Positions 33,087-42,952 of a stretch of 54,580 bases of DNA are shown here, one piece after another; position 1 is the first letter of the stretch, and each line of letters starts with the position of its first letter. The notes below the pieces were generated by a model, which saw only the letters and a program-made list of their open reading frames with translations, was not told where the DNA came from and ran no database searches. Origin of the DNA: Prevotella sp. (lineage in GTDB: Bacteria > Bacteroidota > Bacteroidia > Bacteroidales > Bacteroidaceae); NCBI GenBank assembly GCA_022764085.1, contig JALERP010000111.1:1-54580 (forward strand), in the 5' to 3' direction. A program made the position numbers and the translations under genes.

Positions 33087-35642
33087 ATGGAACCTTTAAA
33101 AACTTACACTTACGATGAGGCTTACGAGGCCTCTTTGAAGTACTTCGCCGGCGACGAACTTGCAGCCCGTGTGTGGGTTAACAAATACGCCATGAAGGAT
33201 AGCTTCGGAAACATTTTCGAGCAGTCGCCAGAACAGATGCACTGGCGTATAGCCAATGAGGTGGCACGCATCGAAAATAAGTACAGCAATGCGATGACAG
33301 CCGAAGAGGTATTTGCCCTGCTCGACCATTTCCGATATGTGATACCCGCCGGTAGCCCTATGACAGGTATAGGCAACAACCACCAGGTGGCATCCCTGAG
33401 CAACTGTTTTGTCATCGGTCTCGACGGCAACGCCGATTCCTATGGTGCCATACTCCGTATCGACGAGGAACAGGTGCAGTTGATGAAGCGGCGCGGCGGA
33501 GTGGGGCACGACCTCTCTCATCTGCGTCCCAAAGGGTCACCGGTTAACAACTCCGCACTCACCTCCACAGGTCTCGTCCCCTTTATGGAGCGTTATAGCA
33601 ACTCCACCCGCGAGGTGGCTCAGGACGGCCGACGTGGCGCGCTGATGCTTTCAGTGAGTATCAAGCATCCCGACTCAGAGTCGTTCATTGATGCCAAGAT
33701 GACAGAGGGCAAGGTTACCGGAGCGAATGTCTCGGTGAAGATTGATGACGAGTTTATGCGCTGTGCCGTCGAGGACAAGCCGTACGTGCAGCAGTTCCCC
33801 ATCGACAGCGATAATCCCCAGTTCACCCAGGAGGTGAACGCCAAGCGACTGTGGGGGAAGATAGTCCACAACGCATGGAAGAGCGCCGAGCCGGGAGTGT
33901 TGTTCTGGGACACCATCACCCGCGAGAGTATCCCCGACTGCTATGCCGACCTTGGGTTCCGTACAGTGTCAACCAATCCTTGCGGCGAGATACCGCTTTG
34001 TCCATACGATTCCTGCCGTCTGCTCAGCATCAATCTCTATTCATACGTGGTCAATCCGTTTACACCGGAGGCGTATTTCGACTACGACCTCTTCAAGAAA
34101 CATGTCTTTATGGCACAGAGGGTGATGGATGACATCGTTGACCTTGAACTTGAGAAGATCGACCAGATAATGGAAAAGGTGAAGGCCGACCCTCAGAGTG
34201 ACGAGGTGAAGGCTTCCGAGTACCATCTTTGGGAGAAGATAAAGAGAAAGAGCGGTATGGGACGCCGTACAGGTGTGGGTATCACAGCCGAGGGTGACAT
34301 GATTGCCGCCATGGGACTGAGATACGGCACCCAGGAGGCTACCGACTTCTCGGTTGAGGTTCACAAGACCCTTGCCCTCACTGCCTATCGCTCATCCGTA
34401 GAGATGGCAAAGGAGCGCGGCGCGTTCACCGTGTTCGACGCCAAGCGCGAGGAGAACAACCCCTTCCTGCTCCGCATCAAGGAAGCGGATGCACAACTCT
34501 ATGCCGACATCATGCAGTATGGTCGCCGCAACATTGCGTGTCTCACCATTGCCCCCACCGGCACTACATCACTCATGACACAGACCACCAGCGGCATTGA
34601 GCCGGTATTCCTGCCCGTTTATAAGCGCCGCCGCAAGGTGAATCCCAACGATGAGGCTGTGCATGTGGATTATGTGGACGATGTGGGCGACTCGTTCGAG
34701 GAGTACATAGTATATCATAAGAAGTTTATGACGTGGATGGAAGTCAACGGATACGACACCGCCAAGAAATACACCCAAGAGGAGATTGACCAGCTCGTGG
34801 CAAAGTCCCCTTACTATAAAGCCACAGCCAATGATGTCGATTGGCTTATGAAGGTGAAGATGCAGGGAGCCATACAGAAGTGGGTCGATCACTCCATCAG
34901 TGTCACTGTCAACCTCCCGAATGATGTCGATGAGGAACTTGTCAACCGTCTTTATGTCGAGGCGTGGCGTTCCGGATGCAAGGGCTGCACCATCTATCGC
35001 GACGGCAGCCGCAGTGGAGTGATGATTTCAGTGTCGAAGAAGAAAGACAAGAAGGACGGCAACGCTCCCGAAACGCCTTGCAAGCGTCCCGAGGTGACAG
35101 AGGTACGCCCTCATGTCCTCGACTGCGATGTTGTGAGATTCCAGAACAACAAGGAGAAGTGGGTGGCATTCGTCGGATTGCTCAATGGCTATCCCTACGA
35201 GATATTCACCGGCTTGCAGGATGATGAAGAGGGTATCGTGCTTCCTAAGACAGTCACTAAGGGAAAGATTATCAAGAACGTTGACGAGAACGGCAAGCGC
35301 CGCTACGACTTCCAGTTTGAGAACAAGCGCGGCTACAAGACCACCGTCGAGGGACTCTCCGAGAAGTTCAATCCCGAATACTGGAACTATGCCAAGCTCA
35401 TCAGTGGTGTGCTGCGCTACCGTATGCCCATCGACCATGTCATACGCCTTGTCAGCTCACTGCAGCTCAAGAGCGAGAGCATCAACACATGGAAGAACGG
35501 TGTGGAGCGTGCATTGAAGAAATACATTACAGACGGCACCGCTGCCGCCGGCCAGAAGTGTCCGCAGTGCGGACAGGAGACACTGGTGTATCAGGAGGGA
35601 TGTCTAATCTGTAAGAACTGCGGGGCCAGCCGCTGCGGATAA
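33087..35642 (+). CDS. nrdJ: Adenosylcobalamin-dependent ribonucleoside-diphosphate reductase
   Basis: SNCFVIGLDG, RRGGVGHDLSHLRPKGSPVNN, NPCGEIPLCPYDSCRL, APTGTTSLMTQTTSGIEPVF; C-terminal CPQCG...CKNCG zinc-binding tail. Confidence 0.95.
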   Translation: MEPLKTYTYDEAYEASLKYFAGDELAARVWVNKYAMKDSFGNIFEQSPEQMHWRIANEVARIENKYSNAMTAEEVFALLDHFRYVIPAGSPMTGIGNNHQVASLSNCFVIGLDGNADSYGAILRIDEEQVQLMKRRGGVGHDLSHLRPKGSPVNNSALTSTGLVPFMERYSNSTREVAQDGRRGALMLSVSIKHPDSESFIDAKMTEGKVTGANVSVKIDDEFMRCAVEDKPYVQQFPIDSDNPQFTQEVNAKRLWGKIVHNAWKSAEPGVLFWDTITRESIPDCYADLGFRTVSTNPCGEIPLCPYDSCRLLSINLYSYVVNPFTPEAYFDYDLFKKHVFMAQRVMDDIVDLELEKIDQIMEKVKADPQSDEVKASEYHLWEKIKRKSGMGRRTGVGITAEGDMIAAMGLRYGTQEATDFSVEVHKTLALTAYRSSVEMAKERGAFTVFDAKREENNPFLLRIKEADAQLYADIMQYGRRNIACLTIAPTGTTSLMTQTTSGIEPVFLPVYKRRRKVNPNDEAVHVDYVDDVGDSFEEYIVYHKKFMTWMEVNGYDTAKKYTQEEIDQLVAKSPYYKATANDVDWLMKVKMQGAIQKWVDHSISVTVNLPNDVDEELVNRLYVEAWRSGCKGCTIYRDGSRSGVMISVSKKKDKKDGNAPETPCKRPEVTEVRPHVLDCDVVRFQNNKEKWVAFVGLLNGYPYEIFTGLQDDEEGIVLPKTVTKGKIIKNVDENGKRRYDFQFENKRGYKTTVEGLSEKFNPEYWNYAKLISGVLRYRMPIDHVIRLVSSLQLKSESINTWKNGVERALKKYITDGTAAAGQKCPQCGQETLVYQEGCLICKNCGASRCG

Positions 35643-36005
35643 ATGAAGACTACCCTGTTTATCGACCAAGTCCGCTTCCATGCCTTTCATGGGGTTATGC
35701 CCCAGGAAAGAGCGGTGGGTGCGGACTTCACCGTATCGCTGCGTGTGGAGTATGACTTCTCGCATGCTGTGGAAACCGATGACCTTGCGGACACCGTAAG
35801 CTATGCCGACCTGTATGAAATAATTAAGACAGAGATGGCCATCCCGTCGCGCCTTCTCGAACACGTGGCGGGCAGAGTCATCCGCTCTGTTTGCGACAGA
35901 TTCCCACAGGTTTCAGCTGTCACCGTAAGGCTCGCCAAGGACAATCCCCCTATGGGAGCCGACTGCCGCGGGGCGGGCGTGGAACTGCATTATATTAATA
36001 AATAA
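35643..36005 (+). CDS. folB: Dihydroneopterin aldolase
   Basis: FIDQVRFHAFHGVMPQERAVGADFTVSLRVEYDFSHAVETDDLADTVSYADLYEII. Confidence 0.92.
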   Translation: MKTTLFIDQVRFHAFHGVMPQERAVGADFTVSLRVEYDFSHAVETDDLADTVSYADLYEIIKTEMAIPSRLLEHVAGRVIRSVCDRFPQVSAVTVRLAKDNPPMGADCRGAGVELHYINK

Positions 36006-36079
36006 TAAATCTTTGGGCAATTTGCGTGAAATACCAATTTTTATTGCTACTTTTGCAAGATAAATATATATATAACTTT

Positions 36080-37246
36080 ATGAACAGAAGGATTGTTGCA
36101 ACGATAATACTGATATTCTCTCTCTCTGTGGCGCTTGCCGCAAAGAAGGGATTTACCCTTGTCATCGATGCCGGTCACGGCGGTCATGATGCCGGTGCAC
36201 TAGGCACTTTTTCCAAGGAGAAGAATATCAACCTTAACGTTGCCCTCGCCTTCGGAAGGCTCGTGGAGAGCAACTGTCCCAATGTCAAGGTGATTTATAC
36301 ACGTAAGACCGATGTTTTTGTGCCGCTCCACCTGCGTGCCGACATTGCCAACAGAAACAAGGCTGACCTTTTCGTCTCAATCCATACCAACGCCCTGCCA
36401 AAGGGAGCAAAGGCCTCGGGACTTGAAACTTATACTCTTGGTATGAACCGTGCTGCGGAAAACTTCGATGTGGCCAAGCGCGAGAACTCCGTAATCCTTG
36501 TCGAAAAGGACTATCAGCAGCACTACGAGGGATTCGACCCCAACTCTTCCGAAAGCTACATAATGTTTGAGTTCCTGCAAGACAAGAATATGGCGCAAAG
36601 TGTGGAACTTGCAAGATTGGTGCAGAAACGGACATGCGCCACTGCCCGTCGCCCCAATAAGGGCGTGAAGCAGGCTGGATTCCTCGTGCTCCGCGAGACC
36701 TCAATGCCAAGTTGCCTTATTGAGCTTGGTTTTATCACCACTCCTTCTGAGGAACAATATCTGAACACCGATGAGGGGGTAGCCAATATGGGAAAGGGTA
36801 TTTATCTTGCCTTCTGCGACTATCTCGCCAAATACGACAAGTCGTTCACTGTGCCCTTCAAGCCTGAGAGGGAAGAGACCGAAAGGGTGAGAAAGGAAGA
36901 ACGCGTGGATGAGGTGAAGGCAGATGAGAAACCAGAGGTGAAGACGGATGAAAAGTCCGATTCGGCCAATGCTCCGGTTTTCAAGGTGCAGATTCTCACA
37001 AGCAATGTCAAACTGTCACCCAAAAGCACGAGACTCAAGGGAAGGGAAGATGCCGACTTCTACAAGGATGGCGGTATATATAAATATACCCTTGGCTCCT
37101 CCACTAACTACAATGAGATTTACCGCCTTCGCAAGCAGGTGCTCGACAAGTTCCCCGAGGCATTCATCATTGCCTTCAGGAATGGGCAGAGAATGGACGT
37201 GCAGGAGGCGGTGAGGGAGTTTAGGAGGTTAAGAATTAAGGGTTAA
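36080..37246 (+). CDS. N-acetylmuramoyl-L-alanine amidase (Amidase_3)
   Basis: FTLVIDAGHGGHDAGALG, RKTDVFVPLHLRADIANRNKADLFVSIHTNA, CLIELGFITTPSEE. Confidence 0.94.
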   Translation: MNRRIVATIILIFSLSVALAAKKGFTLVIDAGHGGHDAGALGTFSKEKNINLNVALAFGRLVESNCPNVKVIYTRKTDVFVPLHLRADIANRNKADLFVSIHTNALPKGAKASGLETYTLGMNRAAENFDVAKRENSVILVEKDYQQHYEGFDPNSSESYIMFEFLQDKNMAQSVELARLVQKRTCATARRPNKGVKQAGFLVLRETSMPSCLIELGFITTPSEEQYLNTDEGVANMGKGIYLAFCDYLAKYDKSFTVPFKPEREETERVRKEERVDEVKADEKPEVKTDEKSDSANAPVFKVQILTSNVKLSPKSTRLKGREDADFYKDGGIYKYTLGSSTNYNEIYRLRKQVLDKFPEAFIIAFRNGQRMDVQEAVREFRRLRIKG

Positions 37247-37280
37247 GAATTAAGAGTTAAGAATTAAATATTTTACGGCT

Positions 37281-38183
37281 ATGAAATACTTTACTAAGGA
37301 AGTGCAAATAGCACTTGTGGCCATTGTGGGTCTGGTGGTCCTTTTCTTCGGACTGCAGTTTCTCAAGGGAGTCAATCTTACGTCTTCTGACGCAAGATAC
37401 TACGCCAGGTTTGATGACATGAGCGGCTTGTCGGCAAATTGCCCCGTATATGCCGACGGATATAAGGTGGGTATCGTAAAGGATATCATCTTCAACTATG
37501 GCGGCGACCAGCCTAATTTGGCTGTTCTCGACATCGACTCACAGATGAGGTTGCCCAAGGGCACTTCAGCCGAGATTGAGTCTGACATGCTCGGAAATAT
37601 CAAGCTCAACCTTTTGCTTGCAAATAACCCCCGCGAGCGTATGAACCCGGGCGACACTATAGTTGGAGACATAAACAATGGGCTTATGGACAGGGTAGGG
37701 GCTATGGTGCCTGCCATCGAGAAAATCCTGCCCAAACTCGATTCCATTCTCTACAGTGTCAATATGCTGCTGGCAGATCCCGCCATCGCCAATTCCCTGC
37801 ATAATGTGGAAAAGATTACGGCCGACCTCATAGTAACCACGAGGCAGCTCAACACCATGATGGGAGGTGTCAACAAGCAGTTGCCACAGCTAATGGCCAA
37901 GGCAAACAATGTGATGGATAATACCGAGACCATCACGCGCAACCTCAGCGAGATTGATGTCCAGGGCACTATGAACCGCGTAAACCTCACTCTCGACAAC
38001 GTGCAGCAGATGACTGCCAAGCTCAATAGCAACGACGGTACTCTCGGACTCCTTATGCGCGACCCCTCGCTCTATCTCAACCTGAGCAACACCATGCAGA
38101 GCGCAAACGAACTGCTCATCGATCTCAAGGCTCATCCCAAGCGCTATGTCCACTTCTCCCTCTTTGGACGCAAGGACAAATAA
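37281..38183 (+). CDS. MCE/MlaD family lipid-transport protein
   Basis: N-terminal TM, then YYARFDDMSGLSANCPVYADGYKVGIVKDI...GTSAEIESDMLGNIKLNL. Confidence 0.9.
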   Translation: MKYFTKEVQIALVAIVGLVVLFFGLQFLKGVNLTSSDARYYARFDDMSGLSANCPVYADGYKVGIVKDIIFNYGGDQPNLAVLDIDSQMRLPKGTSAEIESDMLGNIKLNLLLANNPRERMNPGDTIVGDINNGLMDRVGAMVPAIEKILPKLDSILYSVNMLLADPAIANSLHNVEKITADLIVTTRQLNTMMGGVNKQLPQLMAKANNVMDNTETITRNLSEIDVQGTMNRVNLTLDNVQQMTAKLNSNDGTLGLLMRDPSLYLNLSNTMQSANELLIDLKAHPKRYVHFSLFGRKDK

Positions 38184-38292
38184 TTTGCCTGACGGGCATT
38201 TATTTATATTTTGTATAAATTGCAAACGCTATTCTGAAAGTTTGACGTATTGCAAACGAATAGCTTGATTCATAAAGGATTTCAAATATTGC

Positions 38293-38329
38293 AAACCGCT
38301 TTTGGCAGTTCATTCGCCAAAAGCGGTTT
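38293..38329. terminator. Perfect 14-bp-stem hairpin between mlaD-like gene and dnaA
   Basis: AAACCGCTTTTGGC-agttcattc-GCCAAAAGCGGTTT. Confidence 0.75.
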
Positions 38330-38529
38330 TGTGTTCTAAGAGTTTGATACACAAAAGGTTTGAATTTTGCAAGTGTCACTTTTACATCTGTTGTGCGTGA
38401 AACATCATAAAATGCCTTTAATTAGGTAGTTAGGTGTGTGTGCAAACCAATGGCTAAAATATGTGAATTTGCATAATTCAAAAAAAAGTGCGAACTTTGC
38501 AGCCGAATAACAATTTAAACGACAAGTCA

Positions 38530-39939
38530 ATGATAGAATCTCACAGAGCACTTTGGGACAAATGCCTAACCTTAATTAAGGACAATGTCACTGAGCAGCA
38601 ATATAATACGTGGTTTTCGCCCATCGTCTTCGAGTCTTTCTCCGAGAAGGACAAGACACTTTTGGTGCAGGTTCCAAGTCCGTATGTTTACGAGTACTTG
38701 GAAGAGTACTATATTGGCTTGTTGAGCAAGGTGCTCACGCGCTGTTTCGGCAATGGCGTGAGGCTCACCTATCGCATCGTGGCTGACAAGACACACGGTC
38801 TTACCACCGATGTGCAGGCTGGCGATGCTGTTGACATCGAGCGACCGCAGCCCACTGCCCGTGGCAACAAGTCGCCCTCGCCCTTAGATGCCGCCGTGCC
38901 ACAGGCCCTCAATCCTCATCTTAATCCTAAGCATACATTCAACAACTTCATTGAGGGCTTCAGCAACAAGCTCCCGCGCACCATCGGCATGTCCATTGCC
39001 GAGCATCCCGGAAAATCCACGTTCAATCCTTTTTATATGTACGGTCCGTCGGGATGCGGCAAGACTCACCTCATCAATGCCATAGGCGTGAGATGCAAGG
39101 AACTCTATCCCCAGAAGCGTGTGCTATATGTAAGTGCCCGCCTCTTTCAGGTGCAGTTCACTGATGCCGTACGCCAAAACACCACCAACGACTTCATCAA
39201 CTTCTATCAGAGCATCGACGTGCTCATCGTTGACGACATACAGGAGTGGGCGACTGCAACCAAGACGCTCGACACCTTCTTCCATATCTTCAATCATCTC
39301 TTCCGCAACGGCAAGCAGATTATCCTTGCCAGCGACCGCCCGCCGGTTGACCTGCAGGGAATGAAGGACCGCCTTCTCACCCGTTTCTCCTGCGGACTTA
39401 TCGCTGAGATGGAGAAACCTAACGTGGAGCTTTGTGTGGATATTCTGAAGAATAAGTGTCGTCGCGACGGACTTAAGATTCCTGAGGACGTGATTCGATA
39501 TATTGCCAACACTGCCAATGGCAGCGTGCGCGACTTGCAGGGGGTAATCAATTCGCTGCTTGCATATTCCGTGGTGTATAACAGTAATATAGATATGCGC
39601 CTTGCCGAGCGTGTCATCAAGCGTGCGGTGAAGATTGATAACCATCCCCTCACCGTGGATGATATCCTTGAGAAGGTGTGCAATCACTTTAATGTCACCC
39701 AGCAGAATGTCTTCAGCCGTAGTCGTAAGCGCGACTATGTACTGGTGCGTCAGGTGTCGATGTATCTTGCGCAGAAATACACTAAGATGCCTGCCTCGCG
39801 CATTGGTCAGCTCATTGGCAACCGTGACCATTCTACGGTCATTCATTCCTGCACGTCTATTGAAAACCGCCTGAAGGTTGACAAGGCTTTTTGTGAGGAA
39901 ATTTCAAGTATTGAAACAAGCTTTAGGATTAAGAATTAA
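38530..39939 (+). CDS. dnaA: Chromosomal replication initiator protein DnaA
   Basis: NPKHTFNNFIEGFSNKLPRT, NPFYMYGPSGCGKTHLINAIG, VLIVDDIQEWA, GNRDHSTVIHSCTSIENRL. Confidence 0.97.
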   Translation: MIESHRALWDKCLTLIKDNVTEQQYNTWFSPIVFESFSEKDKTLLVQVPSPYVYEYLEEYYIGLLSKVLTRCFGNGVRLTYRIVADKTHGLTTDVQAGDAVDIERPQPTARGNKSPSPLDAAVPQALNPHLNPKHTFNNFIEGFSNKLPRTIGMSIAEHPGKSTFNPFYMYGPSGCGKTHLINAIGVRCKELYPQKRVLYVSARLFQVQFTDAVRQNTTNDFINFYQSIDVLIVDDIQEWATATKTLDTFFHIFNHLFRNGKQIILASDRPPVDLQGMKDRLLTRFSCGLIAEMEKPNVELCVDILKNKCRRDGLKIPEDVIRYIANTANGSVRDLQGVINSLLAYSVVYNSNIDMRLAERVIKRAVKIDNHPLTVDDILEKVCNHFNVTQQNVFSRSRKRDYVLVRQVSMYLAQKYTKMPASRIGQLIGNRDHSTVIHSCTSIENRLKVDKAFCEEISSIETSFRIKN

Positions 39940-39956
39940 GAGTTTTCTTTATTATA

Positions 39957-40320
39957 AAACACAGAGTCACAGAGTCACTGAGAATATATTTTTAAGTTAT
40001 CAGAAGATACAGAGAATTAAAACTCTGTGACTCTGTGTTCAGTATATAATTAAGAGTTAAGAATTAAGAGTTAATAATTTAACACAAAGACACAAAGGAA
40101 CAAAGTTTTTTTAGAAACAAAGATAACAAGCGACTTAAAAGTCGCCACAAAGCCTTGCGGGTTGATAACTTTGTGGCCTTGGTAATTAAATCTTTGTGGC
40201 CTTTGTCAAAGTAGCTTTAGCTGCTCTTTGTATCTTTCGCTCCCGAAAAAACATTGTGTCTTTGTTCCTTTGTGTTTAAAATAAAAAACTCTGTGCCTCT
40301 GTAACTCTGTGTTCAATCAA
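39957..40320. repeat. Nested CACAGAG/ACACAAAG inverted repeats
   Basis: aacacagagtcacagagtcactgag ... ctctgtgactctgtgttc, and aacacaaagacacaaaggaacaaag ... ttgtgtctttgttcctttgtgttt. Confidence 0.85.
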
Positions 40321-40331
40321 AAATAATTCAA

Positions 40332-42401
40332 TCAAAACTCAAAGCTCGCACCAGCCATTACCCATGTTCCAGGCTGTGGAATATTTCCATAGTCCACATA
40401 CATCTTGTCAAACAAGTTGTTGGCTTCTAAGTATAACTTATACTTAGGCGCGTTCCACGACAATCTCACATCCACAATAGAATAAGGTTTGTAGTCGCAA
40501 ACATTGCCGTCCACGTCGCTGTATGTGCCCATACGGTCCTGGTACCTGTAGTTGATGCCGAGGTCAAGCCCTTTCCATATATGCAGCTGCAGGTTGCCCA
40601 CCAACTTATGGCGCAGGTACTCCAGAGTGTATTTGCTCTGTATGCCCTCAACTTCCTTCTGGTCCTGGTCGAGATACATGTAGCTGATGTTAAATGATTT
40701 CAGCGTGTTCTGCCCGGGAATCATACGCCTGAAGTCAAGCGAAATGTTGGCTTGCACACCGAGAGTGTTTATCTTCGTGAAGTTAACCGACTTCCATACG
40801 GCGTCTTCCCCTTCCTTCGTGTCGAGAATCCAGTCGATGATGTTCTTGCTGTGATTATGGAACACGCTTGCCGATGCAGTCACTCCGCCGTGTGCATACT
40901 TGATGCCGCCTTCCAAAGCCGCCAGTTCTTCGGGCTTCAGGTATTTGTCAGCCTTATGTCCACCCACCGAATAGTAAAGTTCAGTAACCGAAGGCATCCT
41001 CAGCGACGTGTTATACGAGGCATACACCTTCCAGTCGTTGCCAATGCGGTAGCTCACATCCACACCAGGATATACCTTCATGCTCATGTAGTTCCATGAG
41101 TTCTTCACAGCCACGAGTCCTGCAGACAGCGTGAATCTCTCAAGTATGATGTTGTGCTCCAGCATGAAACTGATGTTGGTGCGGTTAAGGCCGTATTCAT
41201 ACATCCTGTCGGTGCCGCTGATGTGTTTCGGCTCGCCGAGCGGTTCGCCCAGGTTTCCGCTCACGAGGTCCTCGTTTCTTAGTTCCGCCCCTATTGCGGT
41301 GCGCCCGAGAATCCAGTCTAAGTATCCGTTGAGGTTCACCCCGAACACATCCGTGCGGTGGTAGTTGAAGGGATACTTGTCGGCAGCCCCGCGGAAGAGT
41401 TCAAACCGGTCCTCGTTGTGGTTCCAGTAGATCGACGGTTTCATATGGAATAGGCCGTTCTTGTTCTCCGCCTGGATTGCGGTGTAGGTCTTGAGCGTGT
41501 GCTCATACTGGTCGTCCCACTTCACACCGTAGAACGTGTTCGAGCCCCAGTCCTTTGCCGACAGTCCCGCGTGCCATTTCACCAGCACGTCCTCGTCGCT
41601 GTAGTTACCCTGGTAGAACACCTTGCCGCCCTTGTAGTCGGCGTTCAGTCCTCCCGCCTTGTTGCGGCTGTAGCCGTCGGAGCGTGTGTAGCTTCCCGAC
41701 AACTGGTTGTTCCAGTAGCCCGACTTCACGTTGGCCCTTGCTCCGGCTGACAGGTAGCCGTAGCTTCCTCCTTCCACGTGAGCCGACGCGCTGCTCTTCT
41801 CCCTCGGACGTGTCACGATGTTGATGGCTCCCACGAGTGACGATGTGCCATACACACGTCCTGCAGGACCCTCGAGCACCTCAATGCGCTCAATCTCGCT
41901 GATGTCAACGGGAAAGTCAAAGGCGTTGTGTCCGCTTTGCGGGTCACAGATGTTGATACCGTTAAGTAGGATTGCGATTTGCTCATAGTTGCCTCCACGG
42001 ATGCTGACGTCGGTCTGCGCTCCAATCGGTCCGCGCTGACGGACATCCACTCCTGCTGCGTATTTCAGCAAATCATTAACACTTTGTACCGGCGCAGCCT
42101 GAATATCGCTGCGTTCTAGTACAGTTACCATTCTCGCTGCCTGGTTGCGGGTCATAGGTGCTCTCGAACCCATGACGTTCACCTCTTCGAGAGTCATCTC
42201 GCGGTCGGTCTTGGTGGCGATGGTGTCGGCAGTCACTGGCTTTACGCTCACGCTCTCGGCGCTTGCGTATGTCAGCGTCGCTACGCTCAGCGTGCTGATG
42301 ATCACCTCACGTCCAAGACAGGCCAACAGCGAGTAACCCTTGCGTCCAAATCTCTTGAACACAATCACTCCAGGCTTCCTTCTTGAATTGTTTTTGTACA
42401 T
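40332..42401 (-). CDS. TonB-dependent receptor (BtuB-like)
   Basis: Plug VNDLLKYAAGVDVRQRGPIGAQTDVSIRGGNYEQIAILLNGINICDPQSGHNAFDFPVDISEIERIEVLEGPAGRVYGTSSLVGAINIVTRP; terminal F. Confidence 0.93.
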   Translation of the reverse strand: MYKNNSRRKPGVIVFKRFGRKGYSLLACLGREVIISTLSVATLTYASAESVSVKPVTADTIATKTDREMTLEEVNVMGSRAPMTRNQAARMVTVLERSDIQAAPVQSVNDLLKYAAGVDVRQRGPIGAQTDVSIRGGNYEQIAILLNGINICDPQSGHNAFDFPVDISEIERIEVLEGPAGRVYGTSSLVGAINIVTRPREKSSASAHVEGGSYGYLSAGARANVKSGYWNNQLSGSYTRSDGYSRNKAGGLNADYKGGKVFYQGNYSDEDVLVKWHAGLSAKDWGSNTFYGVKWDDQYEHTLKTYTAIQAENKNGLFHMKPSIYWNHNEDRFELFRGAADKYPFNYHRTDVFGVNLNGYLDWILGRTAIGAELRNEDLVSGNLGEPLGEPKHISGTDRMYEYGLNRTNISFMLEHNIILERFTLSAGLVAVKNSWNYMSMKVYPGVDVSYRIGNDWKVYASYNTSLRMPSVTELYYSVGGHKADKYLKPEELAALEGGIKYAHGGVTASASVFHNHSKNIIDWILDTKEGEDAVWKSVNFTKINTLGVQANISLDFRRMIPGQNTLKSFNISYMYLDQDQKEVEGIQSKYTLEYLRHKLVGNLQLHIWKGLDLGINYRYQDRMGTYSDVDGNVCDYKPYSIVDVRLSWNAPKYKLYLEANNLFDKMYVDYGNIPQPGTWVMAGASFEF

Positions 42402-42480
42402 TTTTTGTTACTAAAGTTAAAAAACGGCGGCAAAGGTACAACTTTTCCTTCGATTATGCAAATAATTCGGATTTTTTTTC

Positions 42481-42488
42481 TAACTTTG
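42481..42488 (+). promoter_or_regulatory. Bacteroidetes-type -7 box (TAACTTTG) for the structured element 42490-42898
   Basis: TAACTTTG followed by gc; divergent from a TACCTTTG box for the TonB receptor on the minus strand at about 42433-42440. Confidence 0.5.
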
Positions 42489-42489
42489 C

Positions 42490-42898
42490 ATCCGACTCCA
42501 AGCCCAACGCCGATGTAACAGAGGATGAAGCTTGCAATGCTGAAGCCTTTGTGAGGGTGGCAGGGATGGGAGTCAAGACATAATTTAGGCGTTTACACGG
42601 CGCTCTGTTTGAGACACACTGGAATCTTGCAAACCTCCATATATCAAAGTCTTGAACTTAGCAACGGTAGATGCCCAGGGTGTGATGTATCACAACCAAA
42701 TCAGGATATTATGCATATTATATATGTATAGTGCATACCTTGTATTGTTTGGGGTGCTGCCTGTACGTATTTGTATGTTGTCCCTTGGTCGTGTCTTCAT
42801 ATCGGCGTGGGCTTCTGGCGTTGTCTGTTCAACTTTGATAGGCAATTGCAAGAGCCTCAGTGTGTGGAACGGACAACCGATGGTTCCACGCTTTTTTT
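42490..42898 (+). ncRNA. Candidate structured RNA/leader upstream of LytTR gene
   Basis: Long imperfect inverted repeat (42611-42680 versus 42800-42867) between a promoter-like box and a terminator-like hairpin. No known family identified. Confidence 0.4.
42864..42898 (+). terminator. Intrinsic terminator-like hairpin
   Basis: GTGGAAC-ggacaaccgatg-GTTCCAC followed by gcTTTTTTT. Confidence 0.65.
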
Positions 42899-42952
42899 GT
42901 GCTCTTGAATATTATCTGACTATTTTTTTTATTAGGAAAGTATAGGTTAGTA

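Noticed and set aside
39124-39846. 240-aa minus-strand ORF
   Set aside because: Fully antisense to conserved dnaA; no independent domain or promoter signal.
42402-42690. Cobalamin riboswitch upstream of the BtuB-like receptor on the minus strand
   Set aside because: A TACCTTTG promoter box lies close to the receptor start, leaving a very short 5' UTR, and I could not find the B12-box sequence in the region; a covariance-model scan would be needed to revive it.
42652-42945. 97-aa plus-strand ORF MNLATVDAQGVMYHNQIRILCILYMY...
   Set aside because: Non-ATG start and overlaps the inverted-repeat arms and terminator-like hairpin; better explained as non-coding.
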